64,000 nucleotides of DNA from Flavobacterium arcticum (GTDB taxonomy: Bacteria > Bacteroidota > Bacteroidia > Flavobacteriales > Flavobacteriaceae), in NCBI RefSeq assembly GCF_003344925.1, contig NZ_CP031188.1, positions 928,501 through 992,500 of the forward strand. The letters run 5' to 3'. Under the pieces are notes generated by a model. It was not told the origin of the DNA, made no database searches, and saw only the letters and a list, made by a program, of their open reading frames with translations. Below are positions 1 to 8,846 of this stretch, piece after piece (within the stretch, counting starts at the first letter, position 1; each line of letters opens with the position of its first letter). The position numbers and the translations under genes were made by a program.

Positions 1-485
1 GAAAATACCTCAACGGGCAAAGAACATCGGCACTTATACAAACAGGAGTTGCTGTAGGCGACACACCTCTTACCCATCTATACAGTACATCGCCTAATAA
101 TCTTGACAGAGATGGGGTTTTACAACGAATTACTTTTGCAGGGAAAAACAGTTTTGAAACCATGTATTTTAACGAATTTTTCTCTAGCCAATATGCAATA
201 GTACAATTAAAACACGGCATGAGCCGTTTTACAATATTTAACTCCCTTAAACTATCGCCTATGCTCGTTACACGTTTTGCATGGGGTAATATGGAAAACA
301 ACCATGAACATGAAGGTATAGAATATAACACCCTTAAAAAAGGGTATTATGAAAGCGGCATAGAGTTTAATGAAATTTTTAAGGGGCTTGGGTTTACTGC
401 TTTTTACAGATATGGACCTTATCACTTACCTCAACTAGATAGAAATATTTCGATAAAAGTGTCTTTTGTCCTAAATTTACTCTAA
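1..485 (+). CDS. C-terminal part of DUF5686-type outer-membrane protein (5' end off window)
   Basis: The reading frame is open from the window edge (codons from base 3) to TAA at 483-485, so this is the last ~160 residues of a larger protein. The visible part alternates hydrophobic and polar residues and carries motifs such as FNEFFSSQYA, then a YGPYHLP-x-LDRNISIKVSF ending, with a terminal hydrophobic beta-strand (VLNLL). This resembles the barrel-like C-terminus of the DUF5686/carboxypeptidase-regulatory-like family of Bacteroidota, whose function is unknown; the family call is from memory. The 3' end overlaps the convergent SMR gene by 4 bp. An internal ATG at 162 opens a shorter frame, but it is not a start because coding clearly continues upstream. 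Confidence 0.7.
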   Translation, partial: KYLNGQRTSALIQTGVAVGDTPLTHLYSTSPNNLDRDGVLQRITFAGKNSFETMYFNEFFSSQYAIVQLKHGMSRFTIFNSLKLSPMLVTRFAWGNMENNHEHEGIEYNTLKKGYYESGIEFNEIFKGLGFTAFYRYGPYHLPQLDRNISIKVSFVLNLL

Positions 486-808
486 TTTGACACAAACTTT
501 AGTCCTATTAACGAAGCAATTAACGTGGTAAGAAAAAACAACCGCCAAAAGTGCGAAGGCTCTTTAAAAATAAAAATACCCACCAGTACAGTACCCACAG
601 CTCCCACACCTGTCCATACCGCATAAGCCGTTCCTATAGGTAGTGTTTGTGTTGCTTTATATAACAAAAACATACTTATAGCTAGACAAACAAAAAAACC
701 TCCCATCCAGTAGGTCGAGGTTATTCCTGTTGTTTCTTTAGCTTTACCAAGGCATGAAGCAAAGCCTACTTCAAACAATCCTGCTATAATTAATAATATC
801 CAGTTCAT
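482..808 (-). CDS. SMR family efflux transporter (SugE/Gdx-like)
   Basis: This 108-residue protein has four predicted membrane helices, the exact architecture of small multidrug resistance transporters. Glu13 in the first helix is the conserved proton/substrate carboxylate of the family. The second half contains GTAYAVWTGVGAVGTVLVG, the signature of the family and closest to the SugE/Gdx (guanidinium exporter) branch rather than EmrE. It would work as an antiparallel dimer in the inner membrane and exchange a small cation for protons. It is a single gene, convergent with and 4 bp overlapping the upstream partial gene. Substrate cannot be decided from sequence: guanidinium or quaternary ammonium compounds are both possible. 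Confidence 0.88.
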   Translation of the reverse strand: MNWILLIIAGLFEVGFASCLGKAKETTGITSTYWMGGFFVCLAISMFLLYKATQTLPIGTAYAVWTGVGAVGTVLVGIFIFKEPSHFWRLFFLTTLIASLIGLKFVSN

Positions 809-870
809 TATGCTAATATAAAGTTTTCCAAATATTACGCCTTACTATTTAACTATTTTGTTGTTTTTAG

Positions 871-878
871 TACATTTG
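871..878 (+). promoter_or_regulatory. Candidate -7 promoter box for asnS
   Basis: TACATTTG matches the Bacteroidota -7 consensus TAnnTTTG and lies 73 bases before the asnS start. No convincing TTTG box is seen at the usual 19-21 base spacing upstream, so only the -7 element is supported. Confidence 0.4.
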
Positions 879-951
879 CAGGCATTTACCTCATCAATGA
901 GCTATAATCATGAGACAGGTATCTATAATAAAATGAATTAAATTATTTACA

Positions 952-2385
952 ATGAAACATACTAAAGTTAAAGACCTGCTGAACAGCACAAAACCTATTG
1001 ATGGTATTTCGGTAAAAGGATGGGTTAGAACTTTTAGAAATAACCAGTTTTTAGCACTTAATGATGGCTCTATTATACATAACATACAATGCGTAATAGA
1101 TTTTGAAAATACACCTGCCGAAACACTAAAAAGGATTACTACAGGAGCTGCTGTTGCTATAAATGGAAACCTTGTAGAAAGTAAAGGCTCTGGGCAGCAG
1201 TTTGAAATACAAGTAACACAGCTTGAAATACTGGGCGACAGCGACCCAGAAAAATACCCTATACAACCTAAGAAACACTCTCTTGAATTTTTAAGAGAGA
1301 ATGCACACCTAAGGGTACGTACTAATTCATTTGGTGCAATTATGAGAGTGCGTTCGGTACTATCATTTGCCGTACATCATTATTTTCAAGATAGAGGTTT
1401 TGTATATGTAAACACGCCCATTATAACAGGTAGTGATGCAGAGGGTGCAGGAGAAATGTTTCACGTAACCTCATTACCAATAGGTAACCCACCAAAAACT
1501 GAAGAAGGAAATGTAGATTATAAAGAAGACTTTTTTGGTAAAGAAACCAACCTTACCGTGTCTGGGCAGTTAGAAGCCGAGACATTTGCTATGGCATTAG
1601 GACAGGTATATACCTTTGGACCTACCTTCCGTGCAGAGAATAGTAACACATCGCGCCACCTTGCTGAGTTTTGGATGATAGAACCTGAGGTTGCATTTAA
1701 TGATCTTGATGCTAACATGGACTTAGCAGAAGATTTCATTAAATATGTTATCCGTTATGCATTAGAGAAATGCCCTGAAGATCTTACGTTTTTAAACCAG
1801 CGTCTTAAAGACGAGGAGAAAAACAAGCCAATGGCAGAACGTAGCGAAATGAGTCTTTTAGAAAAGCTTCGATTTGTACTTGAAAACAACTTTAAACGTG
1901 TTAGTTATACTGAGGCTATTGATATACTGAAAAACTGTAAGCCAAACAAAAAGAAGAAATTCAATTATATTATTGAAGAATGGGGTGCTGATTTACAAAG
2001 TGAGCATGAACGCTACCTTGTAGAAAAACATTTTAACTCTCCAGTAATATTATTTGATTATCCTGCTGATATAAAAGCCTTCTATATGAGGCTTAACGAC
2101 GATAATAAAACCGTGCGCGCTATGGACATCCTTTTCCCAGGTATTGGAGAAATTGTAGGAGGTTCGCAAAGAGAAGAGCGTCTTGATGTATTACAGCAAA
2201 AAATGGCAGAGCTTGGCGTAGACGAAGAAGAACTTAAATGGTACTTAGACACACGCCGTTTTGGTAGTGCTGTACACAGTGGTTTTGGGCTTGGTTTCGA
2301 GCGCCTTGTACTGTTTGTAACAGGTATGGGTAACATTCGAGATGTAATACCTTTCCCTAGAACACCACAAAACGCCGATTTCTAA
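952..2385 (+). CDS. asnS: Asparaginyl-tRNA synthetase
   Basis: Class II aminoacyl-tRNA synthetase that charges tRNA-Asn in the cytoplasm. At 477 residues it is of usual length. An N-terminal OB-fold anticodon-binding domain (about 15-105; GWVRTFRNN) is followed by the class II catalytic core: motif 2 region TFRAENSNTSRHLAEFWMIEPE near 225-245, and motif 3 near the C-terminus (GFGLGFERLVLFVTGM). The RAENSNTSRHLAEF sequence is typical of AsnRS rather than AspRS. The start codon follows an A/T-rich leader without a Shine-Dalgarno, normal for this phylum. It is followed by a long-loop hairpin and then rpoN on the same strand. Confidence 0.97.
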   Translation: MKHTKVKDLLNSTKPIDGISVKGWVRTFRNNQFLALNDGSIIHNIQCVIDFENTPAETLKRITTGAAVAINGNLVESKGSGQQFEIQVTQLEILGDSDPEKYPIQPKKHSLEFLRENAHLRVRTNSFGAIMRVRSVLSFAVHHYFQDRGFVYVNTPIITGSDAEGAGEMFHVTSLPIGNPPKTEEGNVDYKEDFFGKETNLTVSGQLEAETFAMALGQVYTFGPTFRAENSNTSRHLAEFWMIEPEVAFNDLDANMDLAEDFIKYVIRYALEKCPEDLTFLNQRLKDEEKNKPMAERSEMSLLEKLRFVLENNFKRVSYTEAIDILKNCKPNKKKKFNYIIEEWGADLQSEHERYLVEKHFNSPVILFDYPADIKAFYMRLNDDNKTVRAMDILFPGIGEIVGGSQREERLDVLQQKMAELGVDEEELKWYLDTRRFGSAVHSGFGLGFERLVLFVTGMGNIRDVIPFPRTPQNADF

Positions 2386-2403
2386 AAATATTCTTACATA
2401 CTT

Positions 2404-2475
2404 AAAAACAGGCATTATACCTTTTACGTCATAATTTTATCTAAAAAGCGTAGGGTTGTAATGCCTGTTTTTTGT
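2404..2475 (+). terminator. Long-loop hairpin between asnS and rpoN, probable terminator
   Basis: A perfect 14-base inverted repeat (2404-2417 with 2459-2472) encloses about 41 bases and runs into a T-rich tract. Bases inside the loop can extend the structure (ACG near 2428 with CGT near 2450). It starts 19 bases after the asnS stop and would end asnS transcription; the large loop is unusual for a simple terminator. Confidence 0.6.
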
Positions 2476-2506
2476 ATTTTTATACTGGAAAACCACCCAA
2501 TTACAT

Positions 2507-3970
2507 ATGCTAAAGCAGAACTTACAATTAAAGCTATCTCAAAAATTATCGCCACAGCAAATTCAGCTGATGAAGCTGATACAGCTCCCTACGCAAGCGT
2601 TTGAACAACGTCTTAAAGAAGAAATGGTAGAGAACCCTGCACTTGAAAACGGTAAAGAGGATGAGTATGAAACCGATGAGTTTGCAGCAGATGAATATGA
2701 CGACTATGATGATTATGACAACGAGAGCATTAATGCCGATGACATAAACATAGACGAATACCTTAGCGACGACGAGGTACCCAACTATAAAACCCAAGCC
2801 AACAACTATAGTGATGATGATGAAGATAGGACTATGCCTATGGCAGCAAATGTTAGTTTTCATCAAAGCCTAACAGAGCAGTTAAACACTTTTATACTTA
2901 GCGAGAACGAAAGGGATATTGCCGAATTTCTTGTAGGTAGTATTGACGACATGGGCTACATACGCCGTAACATACCCGATATTGTAGACGATATGGCATT
3001 TACTCAAGGTATTTATACCGATGAAAAAACAGTAGAAAATATGCTACATGTTATTCATCAGTTAGAGCCCGCGGGTGTAGGAGCGCGCGACTTGCAAGAA
3101 TGCTTGCTATTGCAACTAAAGCATAAAACGCCTACAGAGCCCATAGACTTGGCTATAAACATACTAGAAAATCAGTTTGATGCTTTTACTAAAAAGCACT
3201 ATGCCAAATTATTGCAAAAATACGACATAAGCGAAGACCAATTGCGCAAAGCTATTGATGAGATTGAGAAACTAAACCCAAAACCAGGTGGCTCTTATGA
3301 TAACAATAGTAAAACTGTAGAACACGTAGTACCTGATTTTGCTATAAAAATTAGGGATGGCGAACTGGAACTCACGCTTAACGGAAGAAATGCACCAGAA
3401 CTACACGTGTCTAAAGATTATCAGGAGATGCTGCAAAGCTATAAGGTTTCTAGAGAGAAATCGAATGCCCAAAAAGATGCAGTACAGTTTATAAAACAAA
3501 AACTCGACTCTGCTAAGTGGTTTATAGATGCTATAAGGCAACGACAAGAAACGCTGTATGTAACTATGAATGCTATAATGCACTATCAGGAAGAGTACTT
3601 TTTAGATGGTGATGAAGCAAAGCTAAAACCTATGATACTTAAAGATATTGCCGACCTTGTGGGTCTAGATATCTCAACGGTGTCGCGTGTAGCAAATAGT
3701 AAATACGTAGATACACCTTATGGTACGAAGTTGATAAAAGAATTTTTCTCTGAAGCCATGAAAAATGATCAGGGAGAGGATGTATCGACTATAGAAATTA
3801 AAAAAATACTGCAAAATGTTATTGAAGAGGAAGACAAAAGAAAACCACTTCCTGATGATAAACTTGCCGAAATACTTAAAGATAAAGGCTACCCTATAGC
3901 CCGAAGGACGATTGCCAAATACAGGGAGCAACTAGATATACCAGTAGCACGAATGCGAAAGAAAATATAA
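2507..3970 (+). CDS. rpoN: RNA polymerase sigma-54 factor
   Basis: The 487-residue protein has the three sigma-54 regions. Region I (1-47) is Gln/Leu-rich and starts MLKQNLQLKLSQKLSPQQIQ. An acidic linker with many Asp, Glu and Tyr residues covers about 50-110. The core-binding and DNA-binding domains follow, with the helix-turn-helix near 390-410 and the RpoN box ARRTIAKYRE at 465-474, 13 residues before the end. It directs RNA polymerase to -24/-12 promoters and needs AAA+ activators, none of which is encoded in this window. The next gene starts 5 bases downstream, so the two are probably co-transcribed. Confidence 0.96.
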   Translation: MLKQNLQLKLSQKLSPQQIQLMKLIQLPTQAFEQRLKEEMVENPALENGKEDEYETDEFAADEYDDYDDYDNESINADDINIDEYLSDDEVPNYKTQANNYSDDDEDRTMPMAANVSFHQSLTEQLNTFILSENERDIAEFLVGSIDDMGYIRRNIPDIVDDMAFTQGIYTDEKTVENMLHVIHQLEPAGVGARDLQECLLLQLKHKTPTEPIDLAINILENQFDAFTKKHYAKLLQKYDISEDQLRKAIDEIEKLNPKPGGSYDNNSKTVEHVVPDFAIKIRDGELELTLNGRNAPELHVSKDYQEMLQSYKVSREKSNAQKDAVQFIKQKLDSAKWFIDAIRQRQETLYVTMNAIMHYQEEYFLDGDEAKLKPMILKDIADLVGLDISTVSRVANSKYVDTPYGTKLIKEFFSEAMKNDQGEDVSTIEIKKILQNVIEEEDKRKPLPDDKLAEILKDKGYPIARRTIAKYREQLDIPVARMRKKI

Positions 3971-3975
3971 GGTGC

Positions 3976-4593
3976 ATGAAAAAACTATTTGTTTTATTTT
4001 CTTATGCTTTCAATCCGTTACTTATACCTGTATATGTTACGCTATTTTATTTCATGATTACCATGAATTACTTTTATAAGCACGAAATCTATCTTGTGTT
4101 TATACAGGTACTTATACTAACTATGCTGTTGCCTATATCGTTATTTTACCTTTTACGCTCATTAGGGCTTATACGCACTAAAATGCTAATTGATAGAAGG
4201 GAACGCAAACTTCCTTTAGCATTTTATGCTATTTTACTACTGGTATTAATAAAACACAGTTTTTCTGTACTAGTTATACCTGAGTTATATTATTATTTTT
4301 TGGGTAGTCTTATAAGTATTCTAATTGCTTTAGTTTTACTACTTTTTAATCAAAAAATAAGCCTTCATGTAATGGGGGTATCATCATTAACGGTATTTGT
4401 AATAAGTATATCAGCCTACTATCATGTTTCCTTCTTGTACTCCATCGCTTTTTTAATACTATCATCTGGAATTGTAGCTTCATCTCGACTACAAGCAAAA
4501 GAACATTCGCTTAGCGGTGTTTTTTTAGGTAGTATTGTAGGTGTGCTACCACAGGTACTATTATGGTTTGTATGGCTTATACCTGCTTTTTAA
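3976..4593 (+). CDS. Polytopic membrane protein of unknown function
   Basis: This 205-residue protein has about six hydrophobic segments and a conserved-looking cytoplasmic loop with IDRRERKLPLAFY near 74-88. It begins 5 bases after rpoN and is likely translated from the same message; such a gene after rpoN is common in flavobacteria as I recall. The family resembles PAP2-like membrane proteins in topology, but I see no phosphatase motif (no KxxxxxxRP or SGH signature), so I do not assign enzyme activity. The stop is 1 base from the end of the convergent barrel gene. Confidence 0.75.
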   Translation: MKKLFVLFSYAFNPLLIPVYVTLFYFMITMNYFYKHEIYLVFIQVLILTMLLPISLFYLLRSLGLIRTKMLIDRRERKLPLAFYAILLLVLIKHSFSVLVIPELYYYFLGSLISILIALVLLLFNQKISLHVMGVSSLTVFVISISAYYHVSFLYSIAFLILSSGIVASSRLQAKEHSLSGVFLGSIVGVLPQVLLWFVWLIPAF

Positions 4594-4594
4594 A

Positions 4595-5314
4595 TTATAG
4601 TATATAAAAAACAAGCCCTAGACTTACTGTGTTAAGGTTTATGTTTTCTCCATCACTTAATTTTGCTTGATTCTTATAAATAGGCGTTATACCATAATAA
4701 GCATACAAGTTCCAGGTGTTCCATCCTGCAGAAATATAAGCACCATACACAAGGCTATTAAGATCACTATTTCCTTTTACTTTTGTACTCCCTCCTGATA
4801 AGGGATAATATTGCGCTTTATCGGCAAAAAGATAACTTATTTTAAAGCCTGTATATACACGCCAAAACTTATGACTTGTTTCACTTGAGTTACGCCAGCG
4901 CAACTCTATCGGCAACTCAAGATAATGAAGTACTTGTTTATTTTTATCAAAGTCTGCAGCATCTGCCTGCTCATAAAATACAGTACCGGCACTTTCAGTT
5001 ACTTTAAGGTCATTTTTTATGTTATAATAAGCATATCCTAACCCCACGGCTATGGCATAGGTTCTTTTTTCATTGATAGGCATATCTCTTAAAAAACCCA
5101 TAGTTAATCCCGTAGAAACAGAATTTTGCTCATAACCATTCGGTTTATTTTGCATAACTACATACGATATTGAAGCATAAAACTGATCTTCTCTATACAA
5201 CGAGTCGGGTACAGTAGTAATACTATCCGTTTTTACCTCCTGTACTTCATCTATATTTTGTGCAAATGAAGTACTTATAATAAAGCTGAGTATGAGTATA
5301 AATAATGACCGCAT
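4595..5314 (-). CDS. Outer-membrane beta-barrel protein (porin-family type)
   Basis: The 239-residue protein has a signal peptide (residues 1-18, ending FAQ) and a mature part rich in alternating aromatic/polar strands. It ends NLNTVSLGLVFYIL with a C-terminal hydrophobic residue, as expected for recognition by the BAM complex. The repeated YAYYNI, YTGFKISYLF and YGAYISAGWNTW segments are typical of the small 8-strand PorT/OMP_b-brl_2 barrels abundant in Bacteroidota. No ligand or partner can be inferred. It stands alone and is convergent with the preceding gene. Confidence 0.75.
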   Translation of the reverse strand: MRSLFILILSFIISTSFAQNIDEVQEVKTDSITTVPDSLYREDQFYASISYVVMQNKPNGYEQNSVSTGLTMGFLRDMPINEKRTYAIAVGLGYAYYNIKNDLKVTESAGTVFYEQADAADFDKNKQVLHYLELPIELRWRNSSETSHKFWRVYTGFKISYLFADKAQYYPLSGGSTKVKGNSDLNSLVYGAYISAGWNTWNLYAYYGITPIYKNQAKLSDGENINLNTVSLGLVFYIL

Positions 5315-5410
5315 AATAGTATATAACGTTAGTAGTACAAAGATGCAAAAGTTTGCCTATACTTTATTACTGCCTGTTCATCTTTTTCGTTAGCAATGAT
5401 AAATATGTTT

Positions 5411-6508
5411 TTATAAATCATTTATATTAACACCAGATGAGTTTGCTGTATTAGGGTCTACTAACGAAACTCGTGTTCTTGGTAAACTGTCAGGATAGTT
5501 CTTTTGAAGGTACTCTATTAGTTTTTCCCTAATATACACACGTAAATCCCATGATATAGAAGAGTCTGCAGAGCTCATTAGGGCGCGTATCTCCATAACA
5601 TCTACTTTAGCATCTGTAACCTGAAGTACGTTTACCTTACCATCCCAAAGGTCAGAGCCTTCTAATAAACGTGTAAGCTCTTCACGAAGTTTATCTACAG
5701 GAACATGAAAATCAGTATAAATAAATACTGTACCCATAATCTCGGCACTATTTCTTGTCCAGTTCTGGAACGGTTTTTCTATAAAATAAGTAGTGGGTAC
5801 TACAAGCCTGCGTTTATCCCAAATACTTATCACAACATAAGTAAGGGTAATTTCTTCTACACGCCCCCATTCGCCTTCTACAATTAATACGTCATCTAAC
5901 CGAATAGGTTGAGTAATGGCTATTTGCACCCCTGCTAACAATGTTCCTAGTGCTTTTTGTGCCGAGAACCCAATGATAATACCTGCTATCCCTGCCGAAG
6001 CCAAAACACTTGCCCCTATGGCTCGTATGCTATCAAAACTCATAAGAGCAATACCTATAGCTAGTATAACAAGTATAAAAACAATTACTCGTTCTAATAT
6101 ACTAAACTGAGTGTATACTCGTCTTGCATTTAAGTTATCTGAAGCCGAAATATCATATTTGCGCATGAGTCCTGTTTTTACAGCCCGAAGTATAATAACT
6201 AAAAACCATGTTATCGTTAATATTAAAAGTAATGTGCCTATATGCCCAATAATACTTAATTGAGGTTCTGCGAATACATTACTAGATACTCCAATACGGA
6301 GAACCAACGCAATTATAAATAATACAAGCGGAACTTTGATGCGATGTGCAAAGTTAACTGGCAGTATGTTTTTAGGGTTTTTACCTATTTTCTTTAATAC
6401 AAGAAATATTATTGCAAATGTTATTATGAGTCCTAATGCTCCAAAAATGAGATACCGGAGAAGATTAGAGTTTATAGCTAAAAAATTCATCATAAGTAAT
6501 TTATACAA
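5411..6508 (-). CDS. MscS family mechanosensitive ion channel
   Basis: The 365-residue inner-membrane protein has several N-terminal membrane helices and then the diagnostic MscS pore helix and beta domain: SVLASAGIAGIIIGFSAQ near 175-192, then GVQIAITQPIRLDDVLIVEGEWGRVEEIT. The Gly/Ala pattern of the pore helix (TM3) and the QPIRxxDxVxVxGExGxVEEI beta-domain signature are intact. It would open on membrane tension and release solutes during hypo-osmotic shock. The start could also be Met6 or Met7. Monocistronic. Confidence 0.92.
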   Translation of the reverse strand: MYKLLMMNFLAINSNLLRYLIFGALGLIITFAIIFLVLKKIGKNPKNILPVNFAHRIKVPLVLFIIALVLRIGVSSNVFAEPQLSIIGHIGTLLLILTITWFLVIILRAVKTGLMRKYDISASDNLNARRVYTQFSILERVIVFILVILAIGIALMSFDSIRAIGASVLASAGIAGIIIGFSAQKALGTLLAGVQIAITQPIRLDDVLIVEGEWGRVEEITLTYVVISIWDKRRLVVPTTYFIEKPFQNWTRNSAEIMGTVFIYTDFHVPVDKLREELTRLLEGSDLWDGKVNVLQVTDAKVDVMEIRALMSSADSSISWDLRVYIREKLIEYLQKNYPDSLPRTRVSLVDPNTANSSGVNINDL

Positions 6509-6655
6509 TTAAACCTTAAAGTTAAAAATCAAATTAGGGTATAACAACAATTAATGAATACATTAACCTATAACGTTGTAATGTAAAAGTTAAAATAAAT
6601 ACTTAATGTTACGTTAACTATGACCAATATCATAACAAACCTGACGTTTTGTTGC

Positions 6656-6663
6656 TATATTTG
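6656..6663 (+). promoter_or_regulatory. Candidate -7 promoter box for the HPF-type gene
   Basis: TATATTTG fits TAnnTTTG and sits 26 bases before the start codon at 6690. No good -33 box is present at standard spacing. Confidence 0.4.
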
Positions 6664-6689
6664 TGTAAATAATTAAATCGATATATACT

Positions 6690-7004
6690 ATGCTAGTACA
6701 AATTAATACCGATAATAATATTGAAGGTCACCACAGACTGGAAGAATATTTTACTACACAGCTACAAACTTCCTTAAAAAAATATGAGGAAAAAATAACA
6801 CGCCTTGAAGTACATCTTGGTGACGAGAATAGTACTAAAGGTGGAGAGAACGACAAGCGTTGCAGTATAGAGGCACGCATTGCTGGATTAAAGCCCATAG
6901 GAGTAGTAAACCATGCTAATACTATTGAAAAAGCAGTTGCAGGTGCTACCGATAAAATAAAAAGTGCTTTAGAACACACTTTTGGCAAACTAAACGCAAA
7001 CTAA
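6690..7004 (+). CDS. HPF/RaiA-type ribosome-associated translation inhibitor
   Basis: The 104-residue protein fits the short form of the S30AE/HPF family: a beta-alpha-beta-beta-beta-alpha fold with LEVHLGDEN (first strand) and CSIEARIAGLKPIGVVNHANTIEKAVAGATDKIKSALEH (central strands and last helix). It would bind the 30S decoding region and promote ribosome hibernation or reduce translation in stationary phase. The long-form dimerisation domain is missing, so it is HPF/YfiA-like. A strong terminator follows 16 bases after the stop. Confidence 0.82.
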   Translation: MLVQINTDNNIEGHHRLEEYFTTQLQTSLKKYEEKITRLEVHLGDENSTKGGENDKRCSIEARIAGLKPIGVVNHANTIEKAVAGATDKIKSALEHTFGKLNAN

Positions 7005-7020
7005 GCTAAAGCAACATAAC

Positions 7021-7056
7021 AAAAAACTCCCGATATATTCTATCGGGAGTTTTTTG
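7021..7056 (+). terminator. Intrinsic terminator after the HPF-type gene
   Basis: The inverted repeat 7025-7034 / 7042-7051 (AACTCCCGAT / ATCGGGAGTT) is followed by a T tract; flanking A's lengthen the stem. Confidence 0.85.
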
Positions 7057-7084
7057 TTATAAAGCGGATAGTGTATAAAGACTA

Positions 7085-7120
7085 ATAAAAATAAAGCCCT
7101 TACAGTAAATGCAAGGGCTT
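7085..7120 (-). terminator. Intrinsic terminator of the TlpA/barrel operon
   Basis: AAGCCCTT (7094-7101) pairs with AAGGGCTT (7113-7120); read on the minus strand the stem is followed by a T-rich run. It lies 29 bases past the stop of the minus-strand barrel gene. Confidence 0.7.
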
Positions 7121-7148
7121 AAGTATAATTGGTGAGTGGTTAGTTCCT

Positions 7149-8846
7149 TTAGAATGCTGTACTTAAAGACACTGTAAAACCTGTACTTTCTGGCACAAAA
7201 CGACATACACCGCCTACACATACCAGTCCGCCACGCTGTCTACCATAGTTTAGAGCCATACGTGTAGCACCATAACGGTAAGCACCACCCACATTATAAT
7301 AATGGGTTTGCTTAGCGCTATCATCATTACCATAATTATAAATATCCCATACATAAAAAGAATATTTATCGTTTAGGTTAAGCTCTACAGTACCTCCTGC
7401 CCAATTTTTCCTATCGGCATCAGCCCACATATGTTCAGCCTCAACACGTACTGATTTGGTTGTATCAAAATTATAAACCACTTCTCCTGTAACAATGTTT
7501 GAGTTTACCTCTTCGCCACCTTGCAACCATTGAGTATTGTAATACTGATTGATATAGTAGAAATTAGTAAGCAATGTTTCTGAAAGTCTTTTTTTGATTT
7601 CTAGATTATAATCTGAAAAATATTTCTCTCCTACACCAAAAAGGTTTGTTTCATAATCAGCAGGAGTAAACCTGTACTGACCTGGTAAGTTATACCAGCT
7701 CGATGCGTTAAGAGCTATTTTAGTACCGTACTTACCGCCAAGTGCAGTTTCTTTGGCAAACTCATAAAAAATATCTATTTGTCCGCCTGTCTCTCCTGCC
7801 TTCATTATAGGTTGGTCTATAAAATCTACCTTACCTTGTGCCTGAAAAACATATATATTGGCAAGATTAGAGTGGTGTTGTTTTGTTAAAGCAGGTACAA
7901 AGTTGAGTACTTTATCATTAAAGTTAAGACTAGAAGATGTTGCGTCTACAAATGTAGGTTCTCTCTCTGAAAGGAAACTCATGTTTTCCATTCTTCTCAC
8001 AGTAGCATCTATACCAAGTCCTGTGCCTGTATACCCAAAATTAAGAAGGATAGCATTACCTGGCTTTACAAAATCGTTATTAATACGGTTTTGTACATCT
8101 AGTATAGCATCTTTCTGCTTATAATTATATTCACCCGAGATATAGAATGAATTGTGTATAAAGTTAATTCTTCCTGCAAAAGCATTAGTAAGCTCATCAA
8201 AATTTGGGTCAGGGATAGTTACTTTTTCATATCGACCTACATAACTTACTCCAAAAGAAAGGTCTGATTGCTCGAATTTGAATAAGCTATTTAAATTAAT
8301 ATCAGAATCAAAACCATATATTCTTCCTTCTGAAACATCAAACCCCGTACGTTGCTGCCCAAAAAGAGCTGTTAACCTTACATTATCACTTGGTCTAAAA
8401 AGAACACGTCCGCCTCGCAAGGCTGTATTAATACCCAAAGCACGATCTTCCCATGCGCGTAATAATAAACCACTACCAAACTGTTCGTAAAAATATCCAG
8501 CAGTAAGCTCTAGTTTTTCGGTCTTATAGTTAAGGTAATATGTACCCACACCTCCACCTTTAAAACCAGGATTGTAGTTTAATAGCCCATTATCTTCGTA
8601 AGCCTCAATTTGGAAACCTGCCGTAAATCGACCGTATTGATAATTTGTTAAAAAATAATTATTAGACCTTAACGGAGTACTAGGATGTTCTATACCCCTA
8701 CCACTATCATTTAGATACCATTGTATATTCGATTCAAATCCGCCATACACTCTTACCTCTTCCTTTTCTTCGGTTTCGGTATCCTGAGCATATAATGATC
8801 CTGTTACTAAGGGTAGTAACAGAAAAAGTAGTTTTCTTTTCATCAA
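7149..8846 (-). CDS. Outer-membrane beta-barrel protein (DUF6029-like) with a single Cys pair
   Basis: This 565-residue protein has a signal peptide (MMKRKLLFLLLPLVTGSLYAQ region) and an otherwise strand-rich sequence full of aromatic girdle residues, ending GFTVSLSTAF with a C-terminal Phe, as in outer-membrane barrels. I recall related proteins as DUF6029, of unknown function; this is from memory. The only cysteines are the two in CVGGVC near the C-terminus (about 539-544). Its start codon directly abuts the stop of the TlpA gene (8846/8847), so both are made from one message. Adjacency suggests the Cys pair is made or reduced by that TlpA; this is inference. Confidence 0.75.
   Translation of the reverse strand: MMKRKLLFLLLPLVTGSLYAQDTETEEKEEVRVYGGFESNIQWYLNDSGRGIEHPSTPLRSNNYFLTNYQYGRFTAGFQIEAYEDNGLLNYNPGFKGGGVGTYYLNYKTEKLELTAGYFYEQFGSGLLLRAWEDRALGINTALRGGRVLFRPSDNVRLTALFGQQRTGFDVSEGRIYGFDSDINLNSLFKFEQSDLSFGVSYVGRYEKVTIPDPNFDELTNAFAGRINFIHNSFYISGEYNYKQKDAILDVQNRINNDFVKPGNAILLNFGYTGTGLGIDATVRRMENMSFLSEREPTFVDATSSSLNFNDKVLNFVPALTKQHHSNLANIYVFQAQGKVDFIDQPIMKAGETGGQIDIFYEFAKETALGGKYGTKIALNASSWYNLPGQYRFTPADYETNLFGVGEKYFSDYNLEIKKRLSETLLTNFYYINQYYNTQWLQGGEEVNSNIVTGEVVYNFDTTKSVRVEAEHMWADADRKNWAGGTVELNLNDKYSFYVWDIYNYGNDDSAKQTHYYNVGGAYRYGATRMALNYGRQRGGLVCVGGVCRFVPESTGFTVSLSTAF

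Noticed and set aside
2546..2866. 106-codon minus-strand frame opposite rpoN
   Set aside because: It is the antisense shadow of the acidic linker, with Ile/Val-rich low-complexity translation.
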